64,000 nt of DNA, from contig NZ_JABEQL010000001.1 of assembly GCF_014174215.1 (NCBI RefSeq), positions 248,001 to 312,000 of the forward strand, in the 5' to 3' direction. Shown here one piece after another: positions 23,675-35,136 of the stretch; the stretch's first letter is position 1, and each line of letters opens with the position of its first letter. Below the pieces are notes generated by a model that had not been told where the DNA came from, made no database searches, and was given only the letters and a program-made list of their open reading frames with translations. The position numbers and the translations under genes were made by a program. The stretch is from Gluconacetobacter tumulicola (lineage in GTDB: Bacteria; Pseudomonadota; Alphaproteobacteria; Acetobacterales; Acetobacteraceae).

Positions 23675-26600
23675 CAGGGGATGTCTTCCCAGTGGGGCAG
23701 AAACCGGCTGCCGTCACGGGCGGCCATATCCTCATAGATGCGATAACGCTCCTGCGCCGCCGCCTCGGCCTGCTGCAGAAGATGCCCGGCCGATTCCGGA
23801 TGCGTGCGCAGCAGGGTCTTGTACCGCAGCTCGCGATAGGCATATTCCTTCAGCGGAATACGCGGACGCGGCGAATCCAGCCGGAACGGATTCAACCCGC
23901 TCTTGCGCATCGTGGGGTCGAAGCGGAACAGCGGCCAGTATCCCGATGCCACCGCCCGCGCCTGCTGCTTCATGCCGGTGCGCATGTCGATGCCGTGCGC
24001 GATGCACTGCGAATAAGCCAGGATCAGCGACGGCCCGTCATAGGCCTCGGCCTCGCGCATCGCGATCAGCGCCTGTTCCGAATTCGCCCCCAGCGCGATC
24101 TGCGCCACATAGACCGTGCCGTAGGAAATGGCCTGCAAGGCCAGATCCTTGCGCGGCACCCGCTTGCCGGCCGCCGCGAACTTGGCACTCGCCCCCAGCG
24201 GCGTCGCCTTGGAGGATTGGCCACCGGTGTTCGAATAGACCTCGGTATCCAGCACCAGCACATTCACATTGCGGCCCTGCGCCAGCACATGGTCCAGCCC
24301 GCCATAGTCGATATCGTAGGCCCAGCCATCGCCACCAACGATCCAGATCGAACGCCGGACCAGGAAATCAGCCAGGATCAGCAGGTTTTTCGCATCCGGC
24401 CCGTCCAGCGGCGCCAGGCGCTGCTTCAGGGCTGCCACACGCTCACGCTGCTCGGCATAATCGCGTTCGGTGTGCTGGGTCTTCGCCAGAATCTCATTCG
24501 CCAGATCCTGCCCCACCTTCGGCGCCAGCCGGGTCAGCAGGTCGCGCGCCAGCCCGGTCTGCTTGTCCACCGCCAGGCGGAAACCCAGTCCGAATTCGGC
24601 ATTATCCTCGAACAGCGAATTCGCCCACGCCACCCCGCGCCCTTCGGCGTTCGCCTTCCACGCATGGGCCGGCATATTGGCGGCATAGATCGCCGAACAG
24701 CCCGTGGCGTTGGCGATCTGCATCCGGTCGCCGAAAAGCTGCGAGATCAGCTTCAGATACGGCGTCTCGCCACAGCCCGCGCAGGCCCCGCTGAACTCGA
24801 ACAGCGGTTCCAGCAACTGCACGCCCCGCACATTGGCCTGGTTCACAAAGGTCCGGTCCGGCGTCGGCAGAGTTTCGAAGAAGCTGATATTCTTCCGCTC
24901 CTGCTCCAGGATCGGCAGCTTCTCGCCCATATTGATCGCCCGATGCACGCCATCCTCGGCGATGGCGGGGCAGTTTTCCACGCACACGCCGCAACCGGTG
25001 CAATCCTCGACATAGAATTGCAGCGAGAAACGGGAATCCGGATAGCCACGCGCATTGACCGGCGCCGAGCGGAAATGCTCCGGCGCCCCCTCCAGCGCAT
25101 CCTCGTCATAGATCTTGGCGCGGATCACGCTATGCGGACAGACGATGCTGCACTGGCCGCACTGGATGCACGCATCCTGGTCCCAGATCGGCACCTCGAC
25201 CGCGATATTGCGCTTTTCATATTGCGTGGTCCCACCGGGAAACGTCCCATCGGCCGGGATCTTGCTGACCGGAATCGCCTCGCCCCGGCTGGCCATGATC
25301 TCACCCGTGACCTCGCGCACGAACAGCGGTGCCGAGGCAGGCACGATCGGCGGCATGGCCACGGTGCCGGCAGCCACCTGCGGCACCGTCACTTCATGCA
25401 GTGCCGCCACCGCCGCGTCCACGGCGGCAAAATTCAGCTTCACCACCGCGTCGCCCTTGGCGCCATAGCTCTTGGTGATGAAATGCTTGATCTGCGCCAC
25501 CGCCTCCTCGGGCGGCAGCACCTTGGACAGATGGAAGAAGCAGGTCTGCAACACCGTGTTCACACGCGGCCCCAGCCCGATCTTCAAGGCCACGTCGGAG
25601 GCATCGATCACGAAGAAACGCAGCTTCTTGGCCACGATCTGGTCCTGCACCCGGCGCGGCAGCTTGTCCCACACCGCGTCCGGCCCATAGGGGCTGTTCA
25701 GCAGGAACGTCGCGCCATCGATGGCCGGCCCGAGGATATCGCGCTTGAACAGGAATTCGAACTTGTGACAGGCCACGAAATCCGCATGCCGGATCAGATA
25801 GGGTGCTGCGATCTGCGCCGTGCCGAACCGCAGGTGCGAAATCGTCTCGCCGCCCGATTTGTGCGAATCATAGTCGAAATAGGCCTGCGCGAACCGTCCC
25901 GGCTGTTCGCTGAGGATCTTCACGCTGTTCTTGTTCGCGCCCACCGTGCCGTCGGCACCCAGCCCGTAGAACAGGCAGCGCACGGTGTCCTTCGGCTCGA
26001 TATCCAGGTTCTGGTCATACTCCAGATTGGTATGCGTCACGTCGTCATCGATGCCGAGCGTGAAATTGTTCTTCGGCGTCGCCTTCGCCAGCTCGTCGAA
26101 GACCGCCTTGACCATGCCCGGATTGAAATCGCGCGACGACAAGCCGTAGCGTCCCCCGATCACGCGCGGCATCGCGGCAATCCGCCCGGTGCCGAACGCC
26201 TGCGCCAACACCCCCAGCACGTCGGCATAAAGCGGCTCCATCGGCGCGCCCGGCTCCTTGGTGCGGTCCAGTACCGCGATCGACTTCACGCCCGGCGGCA
26301 GGGCTGCCAGGAAATGCTCGGCCGAGAACGGGCGATAGAGCAGCACCTGCAACGCCCCCACCTTCTCGCCGGGCCGGTTCGCTCCTTGGCGGTTCATCCA
26401 CAGCGCGGTTTCCCGCACCACTTCCGCGCCCGATCCCATGCTGATGATCACACGCTCGGCATCCGCCGGCCCGTCATAGCGGAACAGGCGATAGTCACGG
26501 CCGGTCTGGGCAGCGAACCTGTCCATCACCTCCTGCACGATACCCGGCACCTTCGCATAGTACGGGTTCACCGCCTCGCGCGTCTGGAAATAGGTATCGG

Positions 26601-27264
26601 GATTCTGCCAGGTACCGCGAATGAACGGATTGTTCGGCGTCAGCGCGCGGCCGCGATGGGCATGCACCAGATCGTCGTCGATCATGGCCCGGATCACACT
26701 GTCGGGCATGATCTTCAGCATGTTGTATTCGTGCGACGTACGGAACCCGTCGGTAAAATGGATAAAGGGCACCCGCGCCGCCAGCGTCGCCGCCTGCGCG
26801 ATCAGCGCCAGATCATGCCCTTCCTGCACCGAGGCCGCGCCCAGGATCGCGAAACCCGTCGGCCGCGCCGCCATGATATCCTGATGGTCGCCGAAGATCG
26901 ACGACCCGCCCGCCGCCAGCGCCCGCGCCGCGACATGGAAGACCGTCGCCGTCAGCTCGCCCGCGATCTTGTACATGTTGGGCAGCATCAGCATCAGCCC
27001 CTGCGACGCCGTAAAGGTCGTCGTCAGCGCGCCGCTCTGCAACGACCCATGCACGCAGCCCGCGGCACCGCCCTCGGCCTGCATTTCCTGCACTTCGGGG
27101 ATATCGCCCCAGATATTGCGCAGCCCCTGGTCCGACCAGGCATCGGCCAGTTCCGCCATCGGCGAGGACGGCGTGATGGGATAGATGGCGCAGATCTCGT
27201 TGACCCGATAGGCCACATGCGCAACGGCCGTATTGCCGTCCATCGTGGCGGTCTGTTCGGTCAT
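23674..27264 (-). CDS. nifJ: Pyruvate:ferredoxin (flavodoxin) oxidoreductase
   Basis: Single-chain PFOR of 1,196 residues from the ATG at 27264, which has GGAGAAGG eight bases upstream; an ATG at 27297 overlapping the preceding stop (ATGA) is the alternative. It oxidises pyruvate with CoA to acetyl-CoA and CO2 and passes electrons to ferredoxin or flavodoxin. Domain I has YPITPSSPMAELADAW; domain VI near residue ~700 has two 4Fe-4S motifs, CIQCGQCSIVCPHSV and CTGCGVCVENCPA. The C-terminal TPP domain has ACAGCGETPYLKL for the proximal cluster, NATGCSAIYAAN and NTGGQSSKATPLGA. Everything needed for catalysis is present. It follows the ferredoxin-type flavoprotein gene and precedes the DHOD-like gene. 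In diazotrophs such enzymes can supply electrons to nitrogenase; no nif genes are in view here. Confidence 0.94.
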   Translation of the reverse strand: MTEQTATMDGNTAVAHVAYRVNEICAIYPITPSSPMAELADAWSDQGLRNIWGDIPEVQEMQAEGGAAGCVHGSLQSGALTTTFTASQGLMLMLPNMYKIAGELTATVFHVAARALAAGGSSIFGDHQDIMAARPTGFAILGAASVQEGHDLALIAQAATLAARVPFIHFTDGFRTSHEYNMLKIMPDSVIRAMIDDDLVHAHRGRALTPNNPFIRGTWQNPDTYFQTREAVNPYYAKVPGIVQEVMDRFAAQTGRDYRLFRYDGPADAERVIISMGSGAEVVRETALWMNRQGANRPGEKVGALQVLLYRPFSAEHFLAALPPGVKSIAVLDRTKEPGAPMEPLYADVLGVLAQAFGTGRIAAMPRVIGGRYGLSSRDFNPGMVKAVFDELAKATPKNNFTLGIDDDVTHTNLEYDQNLDIEPKDTVRCLFYGLGADGTVGANKNSVKILSEQPGRFAQAYFDYDSHKSGGETISHLRFGTAQIAAPYLIRHADFVACHKFEFLFKRDILGPAIDGATFLLNSPYGPDAVWDKLPRRVQDQIVAKKLRFFVIDASDVALKIGLGPRVNTVLQTCFFHLSKVLPPEEAVAQIKHFITKSYGAKGDAVVKLNFAAVDAAVAALHEVTVPQVAAGTVAMPPIVPASAPLFVREVTGEIMASRGEAIPVSKIPADGTFPGGTTQYEKRNIAVEVPIWDQDACIQCGQCSIVCPHSVIRAKIYDEDALEGAPEHFRSAPVNARGYPDSRFSLQFYVEDCTGCGVCVENCPAIAEDGVHRAINMGEKLPILEQERKNISFFETLPTPDRTFVNQANVRGVQLLEPLFEFSGACAGCGETPYLKLISQLFGDRMQIANATGCSAIYAANMPAHAWKANAEGRGVAWANSLFEDNAEFGLGFRLAVDKQTGLARDLLTRLAPKVGQDLANEILAKTQHTERDYAEQRERVAALKQRLAPLDGPDAKNLLILADFLVRRSIWIVGGDGWAYDIDYGGLDHVLAQGRNVNVLVLDTEVYSNTGGQSSKATPLGASAKFAAAGKRVPRKDLALQAISYGTVYVAQIALGANSEQALIAMREAEAYDGPSLILAYSQCIAHGIDMRTGMKQQARAVASGYWPLFRFDPTMRKSGLNPFRLDSPRPRIPLKEYAYRELRYKTLLRTHPESAGHLLQQAEAAAQERYRIYEDMAARDGSRFLPHWEDIP

Positions 27265-27293
27265 GCCGACCTTCTCCGTTCCTGTCATGTCGC

Positions 27294-28967
27294 TCATGCC
27301 CGCACCTTGAATCCCGACGGCGCCGGGGCGGCATCCTGGCCGGCCGGCTCCGGCTCCATTTCGATCGCATGGCAGGGACATTGCTCGAAACAGGTGGCAC
27401 AGCCGGTGCATAGATCCATCGACACCGCATAGCCCTGCCCCGGCCCCAACCGGGTAATCGCCTGTTCAGGACAGGCGGCATAGCAATTGTCGCATTCGAA
27501 GCAATTGCCACACGAAAGACAGCGCTGCGCCTCATAGCGGGCATGGCGCGCGTCCAGCCCGGCATCGACCTCGTCGAAGCCCATGCGCTCGGCCACCGGT
27601 CGCTCGGCCTGCACGCTGCGCGGCGCATCGCGATAATCCGGCAGATGCAGCATGTCGAAACGGACCAGCGGATGCGACGCCGGATGCTCATACGTCCCGC
27701 CGCCCAGCCACGCATCGATCGCCCGCGCCGCCAGCTTGCCATGTCCCGTCGCCGTGGTCATGGTCCGCGCACCGCCAATACAGTCGCCACCGGCAAAGAT
27801 GCCCGCCTGCCCGGTCATCAGCCCGGCATCCACGGCAACGGTGCCGTCCTTCTGCACCTTCACCCCCACGGCATCGGCCAGCAGGCCGAGGTCGCTATGC
27901 TGCCCCACCGCCAGCACCACCGCATCGGCCGCCAGCCGCTCCGTCTCGCCGGTCGGCGTCACGCTGCCGTCAGGGTTCATGGTCACCTTCTCGACCACCA
28001 GCCCATCGGCGCCGAAATGATCGACCACGCTCAGCCAGCGCACCTTCGCCCCCTCGGCGACGGCCTCGGCCGCCTCGGCCGGCAGGGCCTCCATATGCTG
28101 CGGATCATAGCGGAAGATGATGACCGTATCGGTGGCACCCAGCCGCCGCGCGGTGCGCGCGGCATCCATCGCCACATTGCCGCCGCCGACCACGGCCACC
28201 ACGCGCCCCAGCGCCGGCCGCCCGCCACGACTGACATCGCCCAGCAGGCCGATCGCATCGGTCATCTTCCGGCCATCCATGGCCGGGATGTTCAGTCGGT
28301 TGGCCAGTTGCGCGCCAACCCCCACGAACACCGCGTCGAAGCCCCCCTCCTGCTTCGCCCGCACCACGTCATCCACCCGCTGCCCGCAGCGCAGCGTCAC
28401 ACCCGGCAGGCCGGTGATGCGCGCAATGTCCTTGTTCATCGGGTCGCGCGGCAGGCGATAGGCCGGGATGCCATACATCATCATCCCACCCGGCTGCTCG
28501 GCCGCGTCCCGGATTTCCACCTGATGCCCCATCCGGGCCAGATGCCACGCACAGGACAGACCGGCCGGCCCCGCGCCCACGACCAGAACCTTCTTGCCGG
28601 TGGCGGGCGCCACCGACACCTGCCAGCCCTTCTCGGCCGCCAGATCGCCCAGAAACCGCTCGACCGCATGGATGGCAACCGGCGAATCCAGCTCACCCCG
28701 ATTGCACCCGCCTTCGCACGGATGATAGCAGGCCCGGCCATGGATGGCGGGCATCGGGTTGTTGGCCACCAGCGCCCGCCAGGCCTTTTCGTACTCGCCC
28801 GCCTGGGCCAGGGCCAGCCAGCCCTGAATGTCCTCGCCGGCCGGGCAGGCATGGTTACAGGGCGGCAGGAAATGCCTGTAGACGGGCTTCTGCCAGCGTC
28901 GGCTGCCGACCCCGCGCCGCGTCGTCTCCTGCAGCACCTGCGTCATGTCATCGCGTTTCAAAGCCAT
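27294..28967 (-). CDS. GltD-like NAD(P)H:ferredoxin-type oxidoreductase with C-terminal 4Fe-4S domain
   Basis: 557-residue flavoprotein of the glutamate synthase small-subunit family. The N-terminal iron-sulfur helical domain has CNHACPAGEDIQGW and CYHPCEGGCNRGELD. An FAD fingerprint (VLVVGAGPAGLSCAWHLARMG) is followed by GGMMMYGIPAYRLP and an NADPH fingerprint (VAVVGGGNVAMDAARTARRLG). The C-terminus carries a bacterial ferredoxin fold with CLSCGNCFECDNCYAACP and CTGCATCFEQCP. It could move electrons between NADPH and the ferredoxin partner of the adjacent PFOR. An ATG at 28967 is chosen over a GTG two codons upstream. It is the first gene of the operon, downstream of a FNR-type box, and overlaps an alternative nifJ start. 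Confidence 0.9.
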   Translation of the reverse strand: MALKRDDMTQVLQETTRRGVGSRRWQKPVYRHFLPPCNHACPAGEDIQGWLALAQAGEYEKAWRALVANNPMPAIHGRACYHPCEGGCNRGELDSPVAIHAVERFLGDLAAEKGWQVSVAPATGKKVLVVGAGPAGLSCAWHLARMGHQVEIRDAAEQPGGMMMYGIPAYRLPRDPMNKDIARITGLPGVTLRCGQRVDDVVRAKQEGGFDAVFVGVGAQLANRLNIPAMDGRKMTDAIGLLGDVSRGGRPALGRVVAVVGGGNVAMDAARTARRLGATDTVIIFRYDPQHMEALPAEAAEAVAEGAKVRWLSVVDHFGADGLVVEKVTMNPDGSVTPTGETERLAADAVVLAVGQHSDLGLLADAVGVKVQKDGTVAVDAGLMTGQAGIFAGGDCIGGARTMTTATGHGKLAARAIDAWLGGGTYEHPASHPLVRFDMLHLPDYRDAPRSVQAERPVAERMGFDEVDAGLDARHARYEAQRCLSCGNCFECDNCYAACPEQAITRLGPGQGYAVSMDLCTGCATCFEQCPCHAIEMEPEPAGQDAAPAPSGFKVRA

Positions 28968-29120
28968 CCCCACCCCCAGCCCGTCGGGGCCGCCCGCGCA
29001 TTATGAGCGCGTGACAGGCCTCCTGCCGCACGATCGATATCACGAGATCATCGTTTCGATACCGATCCAGATAAACCCTCGCCCCAGGATCGGACACCCG
29101 CTCAAGGATTCGCCGGATTT

Positions 29121-29126
29121 GTCATA
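29121..29126 (-). promoter_or_regulatory. Candidate -10 element of the PFOR operon promoter
   Basis: On the minus strand this reads TATGAC. A start site about 7 bases downstream (near 29114-29115) would put the FNR-type palindrome centre (29156.5) at about -41.5, the classical spacing for an activator-dependent class II promoter. No good -35 is seen, as expected for such promoters. Confidence 0.45.
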
Positions 29127-29147
29127 ACATCGAACAGGCTGGGAGCC

Positions 29148-29165
29148 GTTTGACCGAAGTCAAAC
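29148..29165. promoter_or_regulatory. FNR/FixK-type binding site upstream of the PFOR operon
   Basis: GTTTGAC-CGAA-GTCAAAC, a perfect 7-bp inverted repeat with a 4-bp spacer, containing TTGAC-N4-GTCAA of the CRP/FNR superfamily (FNR, FnrN, FixK). It lies about 180 bp upstream of the first gene (28967) and in the gap after the cyanase gene. The rest of the 28968-29273 gap shows only a GC palindrome (GGCCCGCGGGCC, 29233-29244) that might end the cyanase transcript. Confidence 0.72.
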
Positions 29166-29273
29166 GTCACAAATTTCTTTTATCTGTCATCAGGATGGCC
29201 ATGGCGGACGCGTGCCCTCAGCGCCCCGGCACGGCCCGCGGGCCGCCACCAAAAAGTCCAGCGCGCCTCGGCC

Positions 29274-29723
29274 TCAGTACGGCCTGTAGGGCAGGAACTT
29301 GCCGGAAATCGTGACCCGAACCCGATCGCCCGCCGGATCGGCCTCGCGCCCGACCTGCATGCGAAAATCGATCGCGCTCATGATTCCGTCGCCGAATTCC
29401 TCATGGATCAGTTCCTTCAGCGCCGGCCCGTAGACGCTGAGCATCTCATACCAGCGATACAGGAGAGGATCGCCGGGCGCCCCACCGTCAAAACTCCCCT
29501 TGTACGGCACCGCGCACAGCCAGGGCAGCGCCGTCTGGTCCAGGTCGAACAGGCCGATCACCGTCCGCGCCTCATCCTCCGAAAACACCATCTGGCCCAG
29601 ACAGGCGCAGGTCGTCCATTCCTTGCTGCGCCCCACCTGCCGGGCGATATCGGCCCAGTTCAGGCCCTTGCGAACCCGGGCGATCACGATCGCCTCGGTG
29701 ACCTCTTCGCGGCTGGTATACAT
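29274..29723 (-). CDS. cynS: Cyanate hydratase (cyanase)
   Basis: 149-residue enzyme that converts cyanate and bicarbonate to ammonia and CO2; the active form is a decamer. The N-terminal helical DNA-binding-like domain has LNWADIARQVGRSKEW. The C-terminal catalytic domain YRWYEMLSVYG...IHEEFGDGIMSAIDF holds the family residues, Arg90, Glu93 and Ser116 here, and ends SGKFLPYRPY. Length is normal. No carbonic anhydrase gene (cynT) lies nearby, unlike the E. coli cyn operon. It follows the SSS symporter by 15 bases, so symporter and cyanase are probably co-expressed. Confidence 0.96.
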   Translation of the reverse strand: MYTSREEVTEAIVIARVRKGLNWADIARQVGRSKEWTTCACLGQMVFSEDEARTVIGLFDLDQTALPWLCAVPYKGSFDGGAPGDPLLYRWYEMLSVYGPALKELIHEEFGDGIMSAIDFRMQVGREADPAGDRVRVTISGKFLPYRPY

Positions 29724-29738
29724 GCGCGTCTCCCTTCG

Positions 29739-31133
29739 TCAGACGGTCTCCGAAACCGGTCCCGCGATACGCTTCCGGCGTTCCATCCACCAGATCGCGC
29801 CCGCGACCAGCAGATTGGCCACCAGCCCGATCATGCCGGTATTGAGCCCGGCCGGCTGCAAGCCCGCAAGCGCACCGCCCATGGCCACGACATCGCCGAC
29901 GACCAGCCCGGCGCCCAGCGCCCGGGCCGAGAGCGGCCAGCGCCAGATGATCGCGGCAATGCCGGGAATGAATTGCGACACACCCAGATAATAGAAGCTG
30001 GTCAGCGTGACCATCAGGCCGGACAGATGCCCCGCCGCGAGGATCGAGAACAGCAGATAGAACGCGATCACCGCCTGCGCCCCCCGCCGCTGCCCGGCGT
30101 CGGAAAGCCCATGCAGCAGGTTGCGCGACACCAGCGGGCCGATGGCCAGACAGGTACCGGCCAGGATCACCAACCCCGACAACGCACAGGCACCGGCGGC
30201 CAACCCCACCATCCAGTCCGGCAGCAGCGCCCCGGCCGCCACCATGAACACCGCATTGGGCGACGGCACCGGCAGCGCCGCCGAGCGCGCATACAGCGCC
30301 ACCAGATAGAGAAACGGAAACATCACCATATAGAGCGGCATGACGATCTGGTTGCGGCGCACCGTCCGCGCCGAGCGCGCGGTGAACACGAAGGCGACCG
30401 TCTGCGGCGCCACACAGAACGCCACGGCCTGGAGCGGAATGGTGGAAAGCGCATAGATCTGGTCCCGCAGCGCCACCGGCTGCCCGCTCCAGTCCACGGG
30501 CGGCAGGTGCGCCATGCCCCCCGCCCGCAACGCGGCCAGCCCCACCACCGTCACCGCGATCAGCACCAGACTGTCCTTGATCACCGAGACATAGGCCGGC
30601 GCACGGATGCCCGAGAGCATGATCCAGGCAAAGGTCAGGGCGGCAGCGGCGCTGGTCGTCCATTGCTGGGGCAACGCCCAATGGAACTGGTCGATGACGC
30701 GCAGCAGGCCGACGATCTGCAATTCGCCCATCGGCAGCAGACACAGGATCGCCGTCAGCACCACCAGCCGTTCCAGCCCGATGCTGCCGAAACGGGCACG
30801 GAACAGATCGGCCATGGTCAGGGCCTGATAGTCCCGCCCCGCCCGCCAGATCAGCGGATTGATGAAATAACCGACCGGATAGGCCAGCACGATATAGCCC
30901 AGGAACCAGATGATGAAGGACGTTCCGGTGCTGTAGGCCGCCGACGGAAACCCCATGATGCTGCCGATACTGTAGGTTTCCCCCACCGCCAGCATGAAGA
31001 CCAGGATGCCGCCGAACTGCCCCGACGCCACGAAGAAATCGCGGCTGTCCTGGTGGCCATGGCCACGCCGCGAGAACAGCGCCACCAGGATCGACAGCAG
31101 AATGACCAGGAAAAAGACGATGCTAGCCATCAT
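29739..31133 (-). CDS. Sodium:solute symporter family (SSS) transporter
   Basis: 464-residue membrane protein with about 13 hydrophobic helices and the SSS-family organisation (FFVASGQFGGILVFMLAVGETYSIGSIMGFPSAAY near the N-terminus, GAALLPDWMVGLAAGACALSGLVILAG in the centre). It starts inside the DUF3311 gene (11 bp overlap), the usual arrangement for SSS carriers that have a DUF3311 partner. Placement before cyanase suggests uptake of a small organic acid, amide or cyanate-yielding compound, but that is inference from order only. Confidence 0.9.
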   Translation of the reverse strand: MMASIVFFLVILLSILVALFSRRGHGHQDSRDFFVASGQFGGILVFMLAVGETYSIGSIMGFPSAAYSTGTSFIIWFLGYIVLAYPVGYFINPLIWRAGRDYQALTMADLFRARFGSIGLERLVVLTAILCLLPMGELQIVGLLRVIDQFHWALPQQWTTSAAAALTFAWIMLSGIRAPAYVSVIKDSLVLIAVTVVGLAALRAGGMAHLPPVDWSGQPVALRDQIYALSTIPLQAVAFCVAPQTVAFVFTARSARTVRRNQIVMPLYMVMFPFLYLVALYARSAALPVPSPNAVFMVAAGALLPDWMVGLAAGACALSGLVILAGTCLAIGPLVSRNLLHGLSDAGQRRGAQAVIAFYLLFSILAAGHLSGLMVTLTSFYYLGVSQFIPGIAAIIWRWPLSARALGAGLVVGDVVAMGGALAGLQPAGLNTGMIGLVANLLVAGAIWWMERRKRIAGPVSETV

Positions 31134-31326
31134 CCCCTCCGCGATCGAACGCCAGCCAGACGACGACCATGCACAGCGACGTCAGGAAGAACCAGCCGAA
31201 CAGCCAGCACACCACCAGCGGCACCCCGAAGACCAGCAGGCGGCTTGAACTCAGGATGGGCAGCAACAGCACGATCGCGCCGAGCGGCACGCCAACCCCC
31301 AGGCCGACACGCCACACGTCTCTCAT
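31123..31326 (-). CDS. DUF3311 small membrane protein
   Basis: 67 residues with two hydrophobic helices (about 8-25 and 30-60), matching the small DUF3311 family that sits in front of SSS transporters. Starts MRDVWRVGLG with ATG and ends overlapping the symporter start. Probably an accessory subunit of that carrier; function not established. Confidence 0.8.
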   Translation of the reverse strand: MRDVWRVGLGVGVPLGAIVLLLPILSSSRLLVFGVPLVVCWLFGWFFLTSLCMVVVWLAFDRGGDDG

Positions 31327-31450
31327 GCGTCCCTCTGTCGATCGCGGCTTCAGTGCGCTGCCCTCCCATGCGGAATTGTGCCGGACGAAGATCCGGCCAC
31401 CATGCTGGTCCGTGCCGTTCCCGTTCGGATTGCGGCTGTATCATGCGGGT

Positions 31451-32446
31451 TCATGCCCGATACCGCAGCCCGGCCATATCGGTCCCGCCCCCACCGGTCG
31501 GGTCGGAGACGCCCATAGTCTGCCAGCATGCATCCGGGCCGCCCACCCCCTTCTCACGCCGGCGCATATGCTCCAGCAGGGCCGTATTGAGGGCACGCGC
31601 GGCATAGGTCAGGGCGCGGTCGGGATGGCGGCATACGTCCAGACTGGTGCCGATGCGGTCCTCGCCCAGCAGGGGCACGCTCCTGAGCGACCCGGCTTCG
31701 ATCTCGCGGCGAAAACATTCCGGCGGCAGGATCAGCACCGCCCGCCCCCGCAGGGCGAGTTCCTTCTGCACGATCAACGATCCGGTGACGAAAACGGGGT
31801 CGATGCTCAGGCCGTTGCTCCGGGCCACCCGCTCCACCTCCTGCCGCACCGAATAGGATGCATCGGGCACCGCCAGCGGATGGCGCACGACATCGCGCAG
31901 GGTAACGCCCCGCATCGTCGCCAGCGGATGGTCCGCCCCCACGATCGCGGCATGCTCCAGCGATGTGCTCGCCTGCACATAGGGCCTGGCGCTCGCGGGC
32001 GAGAAAATGGCCACGCCCAGATCCGCCTCGCCATGGCGCAGGGCCTCGAACAGCTCCTTGGTACGCCCCTCGCTCACCCGGAAACGCAGGCCGGGATAGC
32101 GGTCATGAATCTCGGTCAGGATCGGCACCAGAAGTTCGGAAACCAGCGCACCGCCCGCGTAGATGCACACGCTGCCGCGCCGCAGGCCGCGCAGATCGTC
32201 GATCAGCTGGCGCGTGGTATCCATGTCGCCCAGGGTCAGGCGCGCGCGCGCGGCCAGCAATTCGCCCGCTTCGGTCAGGGCCATGCCGCTGGGCGAGCGG
32301 TCGAGCAACGGGGTGCGAAAATGATATTCCAGATGATCCAGCTTCCGCGCCACGGCAGCCGGCGACATGCCCAGAAGCTGTGCTGCCTGCCGCAACGAGC
32401 CTGTCCGCGAAACCTCGATGAAAACACGCAGGGCTTTCAGATCCAT
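31451..32446 (-). CDS. LysR-family transcriptional regulator
   Basis: 331-residue regulator from the ATG at 32446; the upstream extension in frame lacks a start with a ribosome-binding site. The N-terminal winged helix is MDLKALRVFIEVSRTGSLRQAAQLLGMSPAAVARKLDHLE, and the LysR substrate domain follows (about residues 90-300). It lies divergently from the TonB receptor-amidase-peptidase genes, the usual position for their regulator, and also 124 bp upstream of the DUF3311-symporter-cyanase genes in the same direction. Either set may be its target; the divergent one is the better guess. The gap 32447-32738 holds the divergent promoters; no clear palindrome was found. Confidence 0.9.
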   Translation of the reverse strand: MDLKALRVFIEVSRTGSLRQAAQLLGMSPAAVARKLDHLEYHFRTPLLDRSPSGMALTEAGELLAARARLTLGDMDTTRQLIDDLRGLRRGSVCIYAGGALVSELLVPILTEIHDRYPGLRFRVSEGRTKELFEALRHGEADLGVAIFSPASARPYVQASTSLEHAAIVGADHPLATMRGVTLRDVVRHPLAVPDASYSVRQEVERVARSNGLSIDPVFVTGSLIVQKELALRGRAVLILPPECFRREIEAGSLRSVPLLGEDRIGTSLDVCRHPDRALTYAARALNTALLEHMRRREKGVGGPDACWQTMGVSDPTGGGGTDMAGLRYRA

Positions 32447-32738
32447 GACAGCCACCCGGAAACAGTCTGACGCGTGGCGCGCCACATATCATTATGATTC
32501 AACAACAATGTGAAGCAGACCGCCCGCCGAGGCAACCGTTATTGCACCCCGCCCCGCATCCCGTCATATACGCCACCGTCGGCACGCCAGACCATACACC
32601 ACCGCACGTCGCCGGGGTGTTACGGAAACCGTTCTACTCTGCTCCGCTTTTCGAACTCACGCATTTTATTTCGACCATGCAACCATGCCCCATCGCCTCA
32701 CCCATATGCTGACATGGCTCAGCCCGGAGACACCGCGC

Positions 32739-35117
<2,379 letters not shown>

Positions 35118-35136
35118 TACAGGCAGGGCGCCAGTC

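Noticed and set aside
23692-27432. A 1,246-codon open frame antisense to nifJ
   Set aside because: High-GC codon structure opens the opposite strand; the translation is Arg/His/Gln-rich with no recognisable domain, while the nifJ strand has complete motifs.
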